64,000 nt of DNA from Forficula auricularia. Taxonomy: Eukaryota > Arthropoda > Insecta > Dermaptera > Forficulidae. Position 1 is the first letter of the stretch. The number at the start of each line of letters is the position of its first letter. The position numbers and the translations under genes are program-made. The notes under the pieces were generated by a model that was not told the origin of the DNA, ran no database searches, and saw nothing but the letters and a program-made list of their open reading frames with translations. The stretch is taken from contig JALMQS010000841.1 of the NCBI GenBank assembly GCA_024734495.1, positions 1,374,749-1,438,748 on the forward strand, written 5' to 3'. Shown here piece by piece: positions 44,744-56,766 of the stretch.

Positions 44744-44930
44744 TTGAAGGAGCCAATAAAAGAGTGTGTCTTCTGCTGGATTTATAAATTTTTATTTATT
44801 TATAATAGAACAATAGTCTCGTTATAAATAAATTAAAAATTTATAATTCCAGCAGAAGACACACTCTTTTATTGTCTCCTTCAATTTATAAAAATTCTAC
44901 TACTCTCGGCAAATAACTTTCAATTTAAGT
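44744..44930 (+). mobile_element. inverted-arm family P2, third copy with tail
   Basis: Core 44744-44884: ends TTGAAGGAGCCAATAAAAGA and complement, with the GTGTCTTCTGCTGG block on both arms. The shared tail TATAAAAATTCTACTACTCT follows. Only the end of the hammerhead-like segment (GTCTCGTTATAAATAA) remains. Confidence 0.7.
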
Positions 44931-45004
44931 AATAACTCTAGTATTTTTCAGCCATTCTCACAAAACAATCTAGAGTATTATTTATTGTTTTTGAATTTTT
45001 AAAG

Positions 45005-45090
45005 CGTTAGGTGTCGGTTCAAGGTGAAACATTTTTTAATAATCAGTAAGTAAAATTTGTGAAACCTACCTTGAAATTTTACTTACTGAT
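45005..45090 (+). repeat. tail of inverted-arm family P1 with an 18 bp inverted repeat
   Basis: TAGGTGTCGGTTCAAGGTGAA, TGAAACATTTTTT and GTGAAACCTACCTTG match the P1 tail. Inverted AATCAGTAAGTAAAATTT (45042-45059) against 45073-45090. Confidence 0.6.
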
Positions 45091-46986
45091 TGTTTTTGGA
45101 TTGATGAAGTATGGAATTGGCCTTGGTTTGTCACTTGTTAATTCATTAGACTTCAATGAATTTATAAAATATACAAATAGAGAATTCAAAGTGCTGATTG
45201 GTGGATTGAAAGAAAAACTGAAAACTTACACCCACATTACACCCACAAAATTTTGGAAATTTGTCTATACTATTGTCAATGCACGGTAGAACTAGGAAGA
45301 GGTAATTTGGTAAAAAACGAGCAGCTTATTTATATAAATCTTCGTACACAATTTAAGTTCATTAGCTACAAAATTGTTCAAAAGATCTTTATTTAGAGAT
45401 TTTTTTAGATTTTATGCATTTTTTTAACCTAGATTTCTGAAGCTAAAAAATTCGAAAACTACCGTTGTCTTGGAATATTATGAGCATTTTGCCACAAAAA
45501 CGAACTTTCTTAGATTTCATATTTTGGAGTTGTCATGGATATTTTTAATTGCCAAAATTTTTATATTGCCAATGCGGAGAATTGATTAGATCTAGCTTTA
45601 GAACTTCGGGTTTAAAAATGCAGAAAATGTCATTTTTTCTCATGATAAATAAAATAAAAATAAACTGCACCGGATCGTTGCTAAACTTTATCCATTTGAA
45701 ATATTATTACGTTTATTCCTTTATTATTAATCATATATCACTGGCTATTTGCGGTCCATGTTTAAAATAAAATAATAAAGAATTTTAAAAAAGTACTATT
45801 TTACTCTAGAGTAAAGTACTTAAAAATATAATTTTACTAAAAACTTTATTTAACTTTTTTGTGGTCCCAAGGTCCTTAATTAGCATATTAAATTTCATCA
45901 AAATTGGTTAAGTCATTTTCAAGATATTTCGAAAAAACTAAAAAAGTACAGAAATAAAGTACTAATGTTTGGGGGCCGATGTTTACAAAAAACTAATCAG
46001 CGCTTCATTTTCTTAAAATATTTTCATTTCAATCGACTCAACGGCGTGGAAAAAATCGTGAACCAAAAAAAACGACCACACACACACATCCATCCATCCA
46101 TCCATCCACCCATCTGCACAGACTAAATGAAAAAATCGCACTTTTTGGCCTCTGGATGAAACCACATGTAATTTTTGGCAATACCGTCACGTGCTAAAAT
46201 TCAACCTAATTTGTGACTTTAAATGAGACCATGGATTCCGTTGTCTTTACCTGGGGAGCTTTTGAGTCGCGCTTGCCGCGAGACCGATTACAATACTTTC
46301 CCCATGATTCGCATTGGATAAAGTAAAAATTGGAATAATTTATAATGTTTAAGTTTAATACTCGAGCGGCGATAACTGACGAGAATACTGAATCTTGAAA
46401 AAGTTTTAACATTTTCCTTCATCTTATATTGAATTTATTTTATGGTAAGTTAATGATAAAAATTTATTTATGGAAAATAACATAAACAGAAGTAAATCAA
46501 AAACAAAGTCAAGTGATGAAGATTAATTCGATAGAATAGATAATTTTAAATTGAGCCAACGTAGCAAGGCTTGTATGCAAATTTTCTTGTTTACACCCCG
46601 AACTCTTTACCACCCCCTCCTCACCCCCCATCCTATTCTCTAAACAACTTTATTGAACACGTTCCCTTTTGATGTCATTTCCAGTATGTTGGTTCTCAGT
46701 ACGGGATTTCTCATAGAGCAAAAACAACTTGTGCCGCCGCGTACCAGCTTGTTTTATAATCAAAATAAAATTAATTTCACAATGAATAGAACGGTTTTTG
46801 CAAAATCTAAAATAAAAAAAAAAAAATAGATGAGGTTTATTAAATCAATAGAGAGCTATATATTCAATTACAAATCAATTGAATAGCTTTATTTAACGTT
46901 GCATATTTGGTTTTACATTGAAAATAATATAGGTGGAGGTTAAAATATTTACACGTAGGGTGGAGTCGGGTGAGATAGGCAAAAGT
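45091..46986. other. non-coding sequence without recognised feature
   Basis: Microsatellites (CACA)n and (TCCA)n at 46077-46110 and a C-rich stretch near 46610. No recognisable gene. Confidence 0.4.
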
Positions 46987-47119
46987 CAAGGGGTGAACCG
47001 CGATTGGAATTAGATGTACACCGTCTTTGGATTTATTAGATAATCTATTGTCTTCTACTTGGAAATGAAAGTGGAAGTGGAAGTAGATGTACACGATTTT
47101 AGGTCGCGGTTCACCCCAC
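46987..47119. mobile_element. 133 bp MITE
   Basis: Inverted ends GGGGTGAACCGCGA near both termini, flanked by GGCAAAAGT (46978-46986, 47120-47128). The 9 bp duplication would fit several DNA transposon groups. A direct TAGATGTACAC pair lies inside. Confidence 0.75.
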
Positions 47120-47304
47120 GGCAAAAGTAGTGAAAAATTAATTTTAAACCTTGTTTTCCTAAAGCATAGTCCATAACTTTAAAATATTTACTTTTAGCCG
47201 GGGGTACAAATCCCCCCATAGCTTCAAGACCCCCCTCCCTCTAGTTTCAAGAAAATCACCCCCTATTGTACATTATATTTTATGTTGTATCATTCGCATT
47301 CATA

Positions 47305-47497
47305 GCAAATTTGTAACAGGAATAGTAAGGAATTGGACAAAATTAAAAACACAGAGTTTTTATTAAATGGGCCAGACGTTTTGTCAACTTATTTTGACTT
47401 CCTCAATGGCCCATTTTATCACTCTTGGCCACCCATTTAATAAAAACTATGCGTTTTTAATTTTGTCCTATTCCCTACTATTCCTGTTACAAATTAT
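47305..47497. mobile_element. inverted-repeat element, ~65 bp arms
   Basis: AATTTGTAACAGGAATAGTA ... TTTTTATTAAATGGG on the left and the complement on the right, with a ~60 bp centre. Target duplication unclear. Confidence 0.7.
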
Positions 47498-48636
47498 ATT
47501 TTATTCACTTCTAAAGAATTACAAGAGGTTTTTATTATCTTTTGTTGAAATTATTAACTTGATCGTTTTTTATTTTTTGCATATATAATGCTAATTTTGC
47601 AACAATTTTCAACCCCCCCCCCCCCCTCACAAAAATTTCAATGACGCACTCTGCGTCTTAACCCCCTCCCCTGTGGGCAGCCCGGCTTTAAATTAATTTA
47701 AAATCCCCTGCCTCAAAAGGATAAAATCATGGTTAAACTAGTACCGTAGAATTACACGTTGTAAGTGAAAAGTATACATTATTAGTCATCAAATTGTAGG
47801 AGTATTATTTATAAAATATAAAAGTTTAATCAATTTTGCCAATGAAAAGTTGTTGAACCTAGCCAGATCTACCATAGATATAATACCATAAAAGGTGGCA
47901 AACAAAATTCATATTAAATAAATAAATAAATAAAATTTGGTGTAAGGCTGCCCCTGCAGACGGCAATGTATACGATGAATAATCAGAAATATTTTACTTT
48001 ATTAAAAGAGTATTTTTCATGTTTATTTTCGTGCATCATTTATTTGTTGTGTTACTTTTAATAGGGAAAAAGTTTTTATTTTTATTCACTCTTTGCATGT
48101 AATGAGATATTGTCAGAAATATATAACGTACAAAAGTGAATAACTATATTTCTATAAAAAGTTAATAAAAATGATATGCGAGAAACATAAAATGATATGT
48201 TTAAAGAGAAGCTTTTGAATCATGTTGATTTTCCTTTTACACTCGACCTCTGAATAGAAAATTAAATAAATGCCCTTATTTGATGAATGAGGGCTTCCGT
48301 TCTGATTCTGATCAAAGACTATGATACTAGGGCTGAAAATCATAAAGCCAGCTTTCTACAGAAGAATTTACTTTAACATCAACTGGTTTGGACTATGGAT
48401 TCTGCAAACAAAAGTTTATACTGGTTCTTTGGTAATTCTTTTATGGTATATCAATTAATCAAATTGTTGATTTAATCCAAAACCCTGTCATATTTAGAAA
48501 GAATATTTCATATACCTAACATGAAGCCAAAACTTATCCTTTACAAAAATATGATTTCTAACAATGGACGAATTTCTATAAAATTTTGGACAGTGCATCA
48601 TCTTAACTTGTAAAATGTGTTCTCTCAAAACTATTA
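47498..48636. other. AT-rich sequence with poly-C run
   Basis: Poly-C at 47612-47626 and C-rich sequence to 47680; the rest is background. Confidence 0.35.
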
Positions 48637-48961
48637 CATTAGAGTCCCGAAAACTCGGCACTAAATATTCCGGCAGTCCTGATAACACGGCCACACTCTG
48701 GGAGGGCAAAAAAAAAATCATTTTCATGTAGTAAAGGCTCTATGCCTTCATAAAGCTCGTACTTTTCCTTTGTTTAAAGGTATTGGGGCAGTTTATTCTC
48801 TGTTGTATTCTCAAGCGAACAATACATACAAGTACACTACTGTATTTTCAGAGGAAACACTCGTACATATTCTTTTTAAACCCCAATTCCGATAACTCAG
48901 CATTTTCACAAACTTGGCCACTCTTCAGTCTAGATTAGGTCGAGTATTCCGGACTCTACTG
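48637..48961. mobile_element. pogo/Tigger-like MITE
   Basis: Inverted ends CATTAGAGTCCCGAAAACTC and complement of CAGTAGAGTCCGGAATACTC, with TA on both sides (48635-48636, 48962-48963). Inner repeats of the CTCGGC/TCCGGC type. No transposase. Confidence 0.8.
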
Positions 48962-48963
48962 TA

Positions 48964-50084
48964 TATCGAAATCGTTAGAATAATTTTTGCAAAATAAAAC
49001 AAAAAATACTAAAAGAAAGTACCTACTTTTAAATTAATTATTTTGTTACTCTAAATACAAGATTTTATAATTATAGACTTTTAGACTAGTCAGAAAATTG
49101 GAACAATCCTTCCACACACACCTACACCGACACACAGAGAGAGAGAGATTTTCTCAAAAATACTATTTTGGACTAACTGGATCCTAAAAAGTAAATATAT
49201 TAAAATAAATTCTAGAGAACACTTTTTTGGGCTCGCAGGTCGCTGAAAAGTAAAGATATGCAAATATCTCAACATCGAAATTTTTCCTGAAAATATTACT
49301 CATGTAGAAACATTAGTTTCTATTTGTTGTATAATGAAACTAAAATTCTAATTTTTAATTATACAGATCAGATTTGCTTAGTCACTTTAGTAAATAAAGC
49401 TGTTTTAGAGAGTTTCGAGTGGCCAGTGATCTAGAGTGAACTGCCAAGAGTATATTGTTTCAAAACTTTGAAACAATATATAGGTACTAGTTAACAAGCC
49501 TGTGGACTTTTAGTTATAATGAACTAAGCTTTGCAATGTTATCTTTGACAGGTAATGCTATTCAAAACTTAGACCCTTAAATTCTGCATGTGGAATTACT
49601 ATATATCGAAGCTTTTGAAATGTGCGTATTCCGGAGCATATCGGAATATTTCGGAGCTAAAAATATCTCTTATTAACTAATAATGAAAATTTCTTCAACA
49701 CTAAAATTAAAGTAAATTAGAGTACGAGAACTCTTATAATATTAATCAGGAATGAAACAAGGATAATAGGAAGAAGAATATTTACTTATAAATTTTTGCC
49801 CCACGTTTAGCAACTTTTACGCGCTTCCCAATATCCGAACTTCTTGCTTTGAGTGAACCCAATATATTTTTAACGCCCTAGAAATCATCAGATGATAGTC
49901 GTAACAACTATATGTGAGAATTGAATTTTATATTCAGGAGTTGTTTCAGTGTTGTGAATTTGAGTTTTGGTTTTATGACTTTATATTCTTGTAATTTAAT
50001 GTAAATTCAAAATTTTTAGTCTGTAATACTTAGCTTTTTTCATTTAGATACATTTTAAATCTTTTATTTAAATTTCACATAATA
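48964..50084. other. AT-rich sequence with a small palindrome
   Basis: ATATTGTTTCAAA/TTTGAAACAATAT at 49456-49481 is a perfect small hairpin. Otherwise nothing. Confidence 0.4.
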
Positions 50085-50549
50085 CAAACGACTCTCGATA
50101 ATTTGATATCCAAGGAATTATACAAGAAAAATTTGAGTTATCGAATTATTTATCAAGAAGTTTGAATTATCAAGAGGAAAGAAAAAATTCGAATTATTAA
50201 GAGTTTTTATTATATTTTTGAAAATATGTATAAGCTTACATAAATTTTATATATAGCTTCAAGTAAAAAAGTAAAAATAATGAAAAAGACAAAAAAGAAC
50301 AAAAAATTACATATGTATTAACAGTGCAATAGAAAGGAAGTAAACATTACTAGGAAAATGAGAAGTAAACATTGCTAGGAAAAATTTGAATTATAAAGAG
50401 TGAAAGTGACCTAGTTCGAATTATAGAACGTTCTCCCCCCCTCTTGTTACGAAAAGGATTTCGAGTTATCGAACGTATCAAAATACATAGCATTTTTTCG
50501 ATTTACCGAAGTAAACAGCTGAAGAGTTCGAATTGTCGAGAGTTGACTG
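50085..50549. mobile_element. pogo/Tigger-like MITE
   Basis: Inverted ends CAAACGACTCTCGATAATT and complement of CAGTCAACTCTCGACAATT with TA on both sides (50083-50084, 50550-50551). Repeated GAATTAT/GAGTTATCGAA motifs inside. No open frame of note. Confidence 0.85.
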
Positions 50550-50551
50550 TA

Positions 50552-51323
50552 TTTATTTATTTTATTAGAGAGCTGATAAAATAATTGACTTTTGTAAAAA
50601 GAATGAATGATGAAGTGAAAAAACTTAATAGGAATATTCAAGGAGGTAGATTAAATTTAATTCAACTCGTTGAATAGTTGTACTTGAGTAGAATGTATTT
50701 GGGTAGCTGGATTTTAAAGGGCTTTGTAGGTTCTGAAATTGTGTAATAATCGTATCAAAATTCAGCCTCTAGAAATCATGGAAAAAAATTTATTAGCGAA
50801 TATGATTAGGGAATTTGTATTTAATTTCACCTAGGGGTGTTGAAGATTTTAAGCTAGCGCATTTTTTGTAAATGAGGCTTTATCTAATATTAATGACTTA
50901 ATCTCATTAAAACAAATGCCATGGTAGTATATAATTTTCAAAAATGAAAAAATGCGAAATCTTTTCGCGTTAGTCCAAAGAATTCAGGAAGCCAGTCACA
51001 CACTTGTTCTGAAATAACTTTATACATGAAAGTCAAACAAGTAAATAAGTGGGGATTATAGTACATATCAAAATAAAAGCCGAATTTTATTTTCCTGACT
51101 TAGAAAATTCATGTCATGTACAAAAAAATTACGAAACTGTTTAGAAAATAAAAGTCTTAAGAATTGGTATCCCTTTTTAATGGGAATGTTCAACATAAAT
51201 TTTTAGTCGCCCTTTCGTACGTGAGAACGACCATAGAGAATATTTAGTTCTGTAGTCAAATCCTGTAATAGGAAGAGTTTATGAAATGAATTTCGCATAG
51301 GATAGTCTATAACGAATTTTGAA
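50552..51323. other. AT-rich sequence without recognised feature
   Basis: Background only. Confidence 0.35.
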
Positions 51324-51620
51324 TCTATATATATATAAAATGGAAAAGTATGTATATATGTTTGTATGATCCAAACGATCTGATTGGCCAGTGCATAGCC
51401 AATGGCAAAGCGTTAAATTATTAGAACGATTCTGATTGGTCAGATAGAGATCTTGCTTAGACAATGAGTTAAACAAATATTTCCTTATTGTTGAATCATT
51501 TAGCACATTCTTTCAATACTTACAATATCATTTTAAATTTCATTTATTAAATTGGTATGAACGAGACGGTCCCCGCCAGGGGCTAGGTGACGCCGGACCG
51601 AAGGCCCGGTCTTCAGCTAG
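51324..51620 (+). mobile_element. non-autonomous Helitron, second family
   Basis: Starts TCTATATATATATAAAATGG after A (51323). Ends with a hairpin around GACCGAAGGCCCGGTC and TCAGCTAG before T (51621): the canonical CTAG end. The body matches 34326-34579 (minus). Confidence 0.9.
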
Positions 51621-52649
51621 TTATTAATAAAAGACTAAACTAGAATAGTTCAGTGAATACATTAGAGGACAAGCATTTCATTGCAGTTGATAATTGGGGA
51701 GAAGATAGTAGTGAAATACCGCAGGACCTAATGGCTTCGGAGCCTGAGAGGTTGGTTTCATTCTGCATTATTAGATCAATCCCCGTTTGCAATATTAATA
51801 GGGCAATAATTGTCGATCTTCTAAACTACCAAGCTTATTAAGTGCTGAAAGTTATATATCTAATTATTTGCTGGTTATTTTTATTCTTGATACTTTAAAC
51901 CTAATATAAGTAATTATAACAAGATCATTAGAGGGGGGTTTGAAGTTTTTAGTGTCTCTAGTTAATAATTCTGTTAATTATGGTAATATTTAATAGCTTT
52001 TTTCATTGCTAGTGTAAAACACATGATTGAAGATAGAGGATTTAATGTCTGATAGTTGACCTGAATTCTCTAATCAACGTGAAAAACCTTGTTATAAATT
52101 TCTTTTTTCTTATTTTTCTTAATATTCTGAATATGATTGGCTATTGCCTCTATTCTAATCCTTTTCTCAAAAAGTACTGAATCAATTCGTTCAAAATTGA
52201 ATATAATTATTAATAATTAATTGTTTTATAATATTTATTGATTTCAAATTGTTAAAAATTATTTCAAAAGAGTTATTAGCGTTTATTCAAATTAGACTTC
52301 AAATAAAATACCCTTGAAAATGAAAATTTACTAATCATAATTATTTTATATTTCAGATAAAAGAAAATAAGAAAAAGATATGAAATTTCAATAGATTTGA
52401 TTAAATATATAATGAGAAAAAAAATAAAACTTTTTGGCATTTCTAGTTGATTGGCTCTTAGAGAGAAGAAATTGAATATTTTCATAAAATTGCATTTAAA
52501 CTACAAAATTCTTAATCAAAATGCTATACTATATATATTAGCCTAGATTAATTTGCAGTAACTCTCAGAGAATGCTGCCGACAGGGATGCCGTAGGTATA
52601 TTTGCGGCAAATTTGAAATATAATTGTAATTTTAACTCGAATTTCGAAA
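51621..52649. other. AT-rich sequence without recognised feature
   Basis: An open frame at 51653-51841 has balanced composition but no recognised family. Confidence 0.35.
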
Positions 52650-53000
52650 TGAAAGACTCCAATTGATTTTATTTATTTTATTTATTGGGCCTCCGAGAAG
52701 CGGGCCGCCTCTTACAAGACAAAAGATGATTACACAAATTTATTTACAAATCTTTCACACTTTCGGCTTCAGAACAAATTAATTCTGATTCAGAGCGGGT
52801 GACTGAGAGAGCCAGGATTAATCCTGGCTCACATTTCACATTTCTTTTTTTTTTTTTTATTCACAAAAAATAATCATACGCCACCCGCTCTCCATGTTCT
52901 TCTGCCGAAAGTGTAAAAATTAAGAAGAGATCCCCTCATCGCCCTATATGTCAAATCGTTTATTGTTTTTTGGGATATACCCAGGGCGATGAGGGGCACC
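52650..53000. repeat. region of nested inverted repeats, probable LINE/SINE 3' end on the minus strand
   Basis: Minus-strand end GGCGGCCCGCTTCTCGGAGG followed by CCC and an (AATAA)n tail (52664-52695). Next to it are inverted pairs: ACACTTTCGGC (52755) against 52904-52915, AGAGCGGGTG (52795) against CACCCGCTCT (52881), GCCAGGATTAATCCTGGC (52812), and CCCCTCATCGCCCT (52932-52945) against 52983-52996. Confidence 0.5.
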
Positions 53001-54080
53001 ACCGCTTTATGCCACCACACTCCCTTTCACGAGAGTGTGTGAGTAAGAAACATTAAATATATTGCTAATTCCTCCCCGTTATTCCTCCCCCCCCCACCAC
53101 TCACCACTCGAAAATTAAATATTCAATTCGCTTTTATTTGCGCTCAGAAAAAGAAATTAATCACATCTTATTTGATTTATATTTTATACATTATTTGTTT
53201 ATTTTTTAATAATTTGCCACTTATTTATAATATTTTAAAAATCTAAATTTTGTTATTCTTAGTTGTTGATTTTTACAAAATTGGACGACTTAAGACACGC
53301 ATGCCCGAGTATCTCATGGCAATACTGGATGGAGCAGCCTGTCATACAAACAACACCTGATCTCTTTTAAATATTTGGAGCCTTATATCGATTATGGATC
53401 CCAAATTTTAAAAAAATGATATAATATAATTCTCCCCCTCCCACGATCCCACTTATTTAAATAAAACTGTTTCCACACAAAAAATATCAAAATGTTGTAG
53501 ATTACAGAAAAAAAATACTTCCAGATTCATATCTAGAGCCTCATTTCTGTAGCTGTGTCAGGACGAAAATGAGGCGAAACTTTTAAGAGACTATGTATTT
53601 TCGGGAGTTTACAGGTATACATTTGGAGTGTGGTTTTTTAAGAGGAATAAAATTTTTGGCCGAGCTTCGAGGGCGTGCCGAAGGCACGAACGAAAAGCTC
53701 GTTTTTTTATTTATATTAGACAGATACTGTGAACCTCCAGATAGATAAAATCGATAAAATAAGATTGATTTCATTCTCATTTATAATTATTTTGGTTTAT
53801 ATTATTATAGTATAAAAAGAAAAATAACTTTCTAGTTAATGTTGATGTTTATTTTGTTGATCCATTCATTATAGACATTGTTAAACATTGTCAATTGCTA
53901 GACCGATTAATCATAGAGATAAGAATGAATGACAGATAAAACAAGATTGAACACCGGCAGTATTTATTTCATGAATGATTTGTTAGTGATTGTAGCTAAT
54001 TCTCTATCTCATGTTACAAGAAAAAAAATTACTCATTACTCTAGAAAGTAATTTTTATTTCGAATGTTAAAATATAATAT
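53001..54080. other. AT-rich sequence with a Helitron-like hairpin
   Basis: 53674-53688 is CGTGCCGAAGGCACG, the same GCCGAAGGC core as the Helitron ends, inside GAGCTTCG ... CGAAAAGCTC (53662-53700). It may be a decayed Helitron terminus; no 5' end was found. Confidence 0.4.
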
Positions 54081-54084
54081 TTAA

Positions 54085-54798
54085 GGTAGTTGTTTCACCA
54101 TATGGGTTTTCTTAGGATTTTTTTGAAATTTAGACAGATTATTATTTAAATACTTCCTCATCGATTGGTGGCCAAAACAAAATTTATGAACAAAATATAG
54201 TTCCGGAAATATTAAATTCCAAAGATAGAGTTTTTCAGACTCTTATACATTGCACTATACGGGATATCGGAAAGTTTACATACATATTTAATTATAATTA
54301 AGAAACTCTTCTTACCATTGTTATAAAAAACTAAACCAACATTAAACAATAACTAATGCATTTTTAAGAAAATTTTAATTCATAATTACAACACAGTTTC
54401 TGAGATAATAATGAATAAATAATGAAAAATGTATTATGAAAAATTTACACTAAAAACAAGCTGCCAACACCGCATTTATTTAACCTAAAAAGTGGGTTAA
54501 CTTTAGTACTTTTTTTGACGTTTTTTCGCTTCCGCCATTGTCGCAACAGCTTTCAATCGCTTATTAAGAACTTTTTGTTTAATAAATCTCCCTTTATAAT
54601 GTACTTTATCTGAAATTTCTATGATAAAATATATATAAGCTCGGACAGTGTTGCCAGATTTGTCAATCGAGCACGGGATTGGCTAGTATTGGTACATAAA
54701 GAGCAACAAGTTTTGTGCTTATGAATATTGAATCCTTATTGTCTGTTCTATATACTCTAGCATTAACTTTTTGATAGTATTGTCGCGAAACAACTACC
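54085..54798. mobile_element. TTAA-flanked element, piggyBac-like or other
   Basis: Perfect inverted ends GGTAGTTGTTTC, immediately flanked by TTAA on both sides (54081-54084, 54799-54802). TTAA duplication is the mark of piggyBac-type insertion. The ends do not start with the CCC usual in that superfamily, so the assignment is tentative. No transposase frame; the interior is AT-rich. Confidence 0.6.
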
Positions 54799-54802
54799 TT
54801 AA

Positions 54803-55720
54803 GAGAAACATATTAAAAAAAAGTATTTTTTGATAAAAAATTACCTCAACAATAATATTACTTGAAGACATTATTAAGACTATAATCAATTAATATTAAT
54901 TACTCTTATTAGAATTATTGCTCTTCTTAATTATCATTTAAGAATGCCGTGTTATATGACAATTTAATATAAATAGGTTGAATTCTGTAGATAATCGAGA
55001 AACAAGAAATGACCACGATGCGCACGTCAAGTTTCATATCGATTCATTAAAATAGATAGAAATTCTATGAGATACTTTTTATATAATGTCATGAAAATTA
55101 ATATTAATTACTTCCTCAGGGGTTGCAAAACTTTTCCAAAACGGAGTCGACTTTTGACAAGAATTTTGCTAACGAGTCCTTCCACCCATACAGCTCTTGT
55201 GAGACTGGCTACAAGTAATGAAATTTATTTCAAAATGTTGCGATTCCAACAAACCAGAAAGAATAACTTATTGAATATATTGATAGAATGTTGAAACTAG
55301 ACTGTTTTCTTTGAACCCAGATCAATTTTGGATGTGTCTAAAAAAGCTCCCAAGTGATTGGTTGTTGCCTTTGTGACATCATATTTATACAAGTTGAGTT
55401 TCTTTTCTATGACTGCCATAAAAACAAAGTGAGAAATGTTTGCGATTTTGAAAATGAAATCATTGGGTGTATCAAATTCAGAGGTCAGATTTGAGAAATT
55501 AGTTCCTAAAAAACAGGACATAAGCAGCTTTAATTTTTATTATTATTTTGTTAGGGGAGAATGGTGTAGGTTTTTGGTGATATATACATTTTAAATAAAG
55601 TAAAGAACATTTTTGAAATTTTTTTTTAGAAACTTGTCCTTGTCCTTTGTGAACTCGTGAAGATGAGCTTATACCCTGAAATATATATAGAGATGGACTA
55701 AACAAGCATCAGATCTTTTA
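54803..55720. other. non-coding or unrecognised sequence
   Basis: Two short frames (55067-55294 plus; 55521-55297 minus) have less A/T-driven composition than usual here, but I recognise no family. Confidence 0.35.
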
Positions 55721-55724
55721 TTTA

Positions 55725-55775
55725 TGTGAAACCTACCTAGTATTTTATATTTTAAATTTTAAAAAGTTTCTCTAA
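55725..55775 (-). repeat. tail fragment of inverted-arm family P1
   Basis: GTGAAACCTACCTAGTATTT and the following ~30 bp nearly repeat 24188-24240. Confidence 0.55.
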
Positions 55776-55867
55776 AAATTTTTTAAAAAATTTTATTTAC
55801 TTTATTTAATTTTGGAGTTTGTTTCTTTATTGAAATTGCATTTCTATTTCTTAAACACCACTTAATC

Positions 55868-56070
55868 TGTTAGTGTTAGTGTTAGTGTGTTAGTGTTAGT
55901 GGTTTTTTTTTCATCATAGGCCCCACGAGGAGCGCTTGATGAAAGTCATGAGTTAAAAAATAAAACAATAAATAAACAAATAAACAGAATAAAATAAACA
56001 AATAAACAAAACAAACAAATAAATAAAACAAATAAACAAATAAAATAAATATACAAAGTAATCCTGCCAA
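55868..56070. repeat. simple repeats
   Basis: (GTTAGT)n at 55870-55902, then AAAC/AAAT-rich simple sequence at 55955-56070. The hexamer is not the insect telomere unit. Confidence 0.7.
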
Positions 56071-56591
56071 GTATATGTCAGAAATCAAGTCCAGGCATGA
56101 TCGTCTTCTAAAAACGATTGAAAAGTTAGTTAGTTATAAATAAAGTTAAGTTTGTGTGATCTAAAGTAGAAGGTCTTATTCACAAAAAAAGGTGCTGAAA
56201 TGTTAACAAATAAACAAGTTGGACTAGAAATGATAAAACCAAATATTCAGGTTGTAATATAACAAGTTTAATTATTTTATTGGCAAATAATCAGATGTTG
56301 TTTCAGTCAACAAATATGTACTAGCTAATGTTTTGTTATAATTGAATTCGATTAAATAGTTACAAAAAAATAATAAGATTGTTTATGAAATAGATTCTTA
56401 CAAATAGATTTGATTCTTTTGTTTTGTTTTTGTTTTGAAAAATAATATTACAAATAATACTTTGTTTAAAAATAGTTAATTATAATTAAATAATAGTATG
56501 AGTAATATGAATCAATTAAAATATTAATTATCTTAATTGGTCTGCGTGGGTTTGTATGTGAGTTTCTTAATTAATAATCGCTAATTATTGG

Positions 56592-56725
56592 TATTACGAT
56601 CATATTAATTAATACTCGTAATCTTATTCAAAAACATTTATTTTCAATAACATCAACAAACATATAAATATAAATATAAACAATAGAACGATAAACAATA
56701 CATCAAGTAAGCTTTGTACGCATCA
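56592..56725 (-). repeat. 3' LTR
   Basis: On the minus strand starts TGATGCGTACAAAGC and ends GATCGTAATA. Confidence 0.9.
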
Positions 56726-56740
56726 ATTCTCCCCTCCTTA
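56726..56740 (-). other. polypurine tract
   Basis: TAAGGAGGGGAGAAT on the minus strand, directly before the 3' LTR. This is the expected plus-strand primer site. Confidence 0.85.
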
Positions 56741-56766
56741 GAACGCGGACGCAGCTTCTCACAGGA

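Noticed and set aside
51653..51841. 62-codon frame with balanced composition
   Set aside because: No family, no splice context and within the length expected by chance.
55870..55902. Telomere-like repeat
   Set aside because: The unit is GTTAGT, not the insect TTAGG, and the run is very short.
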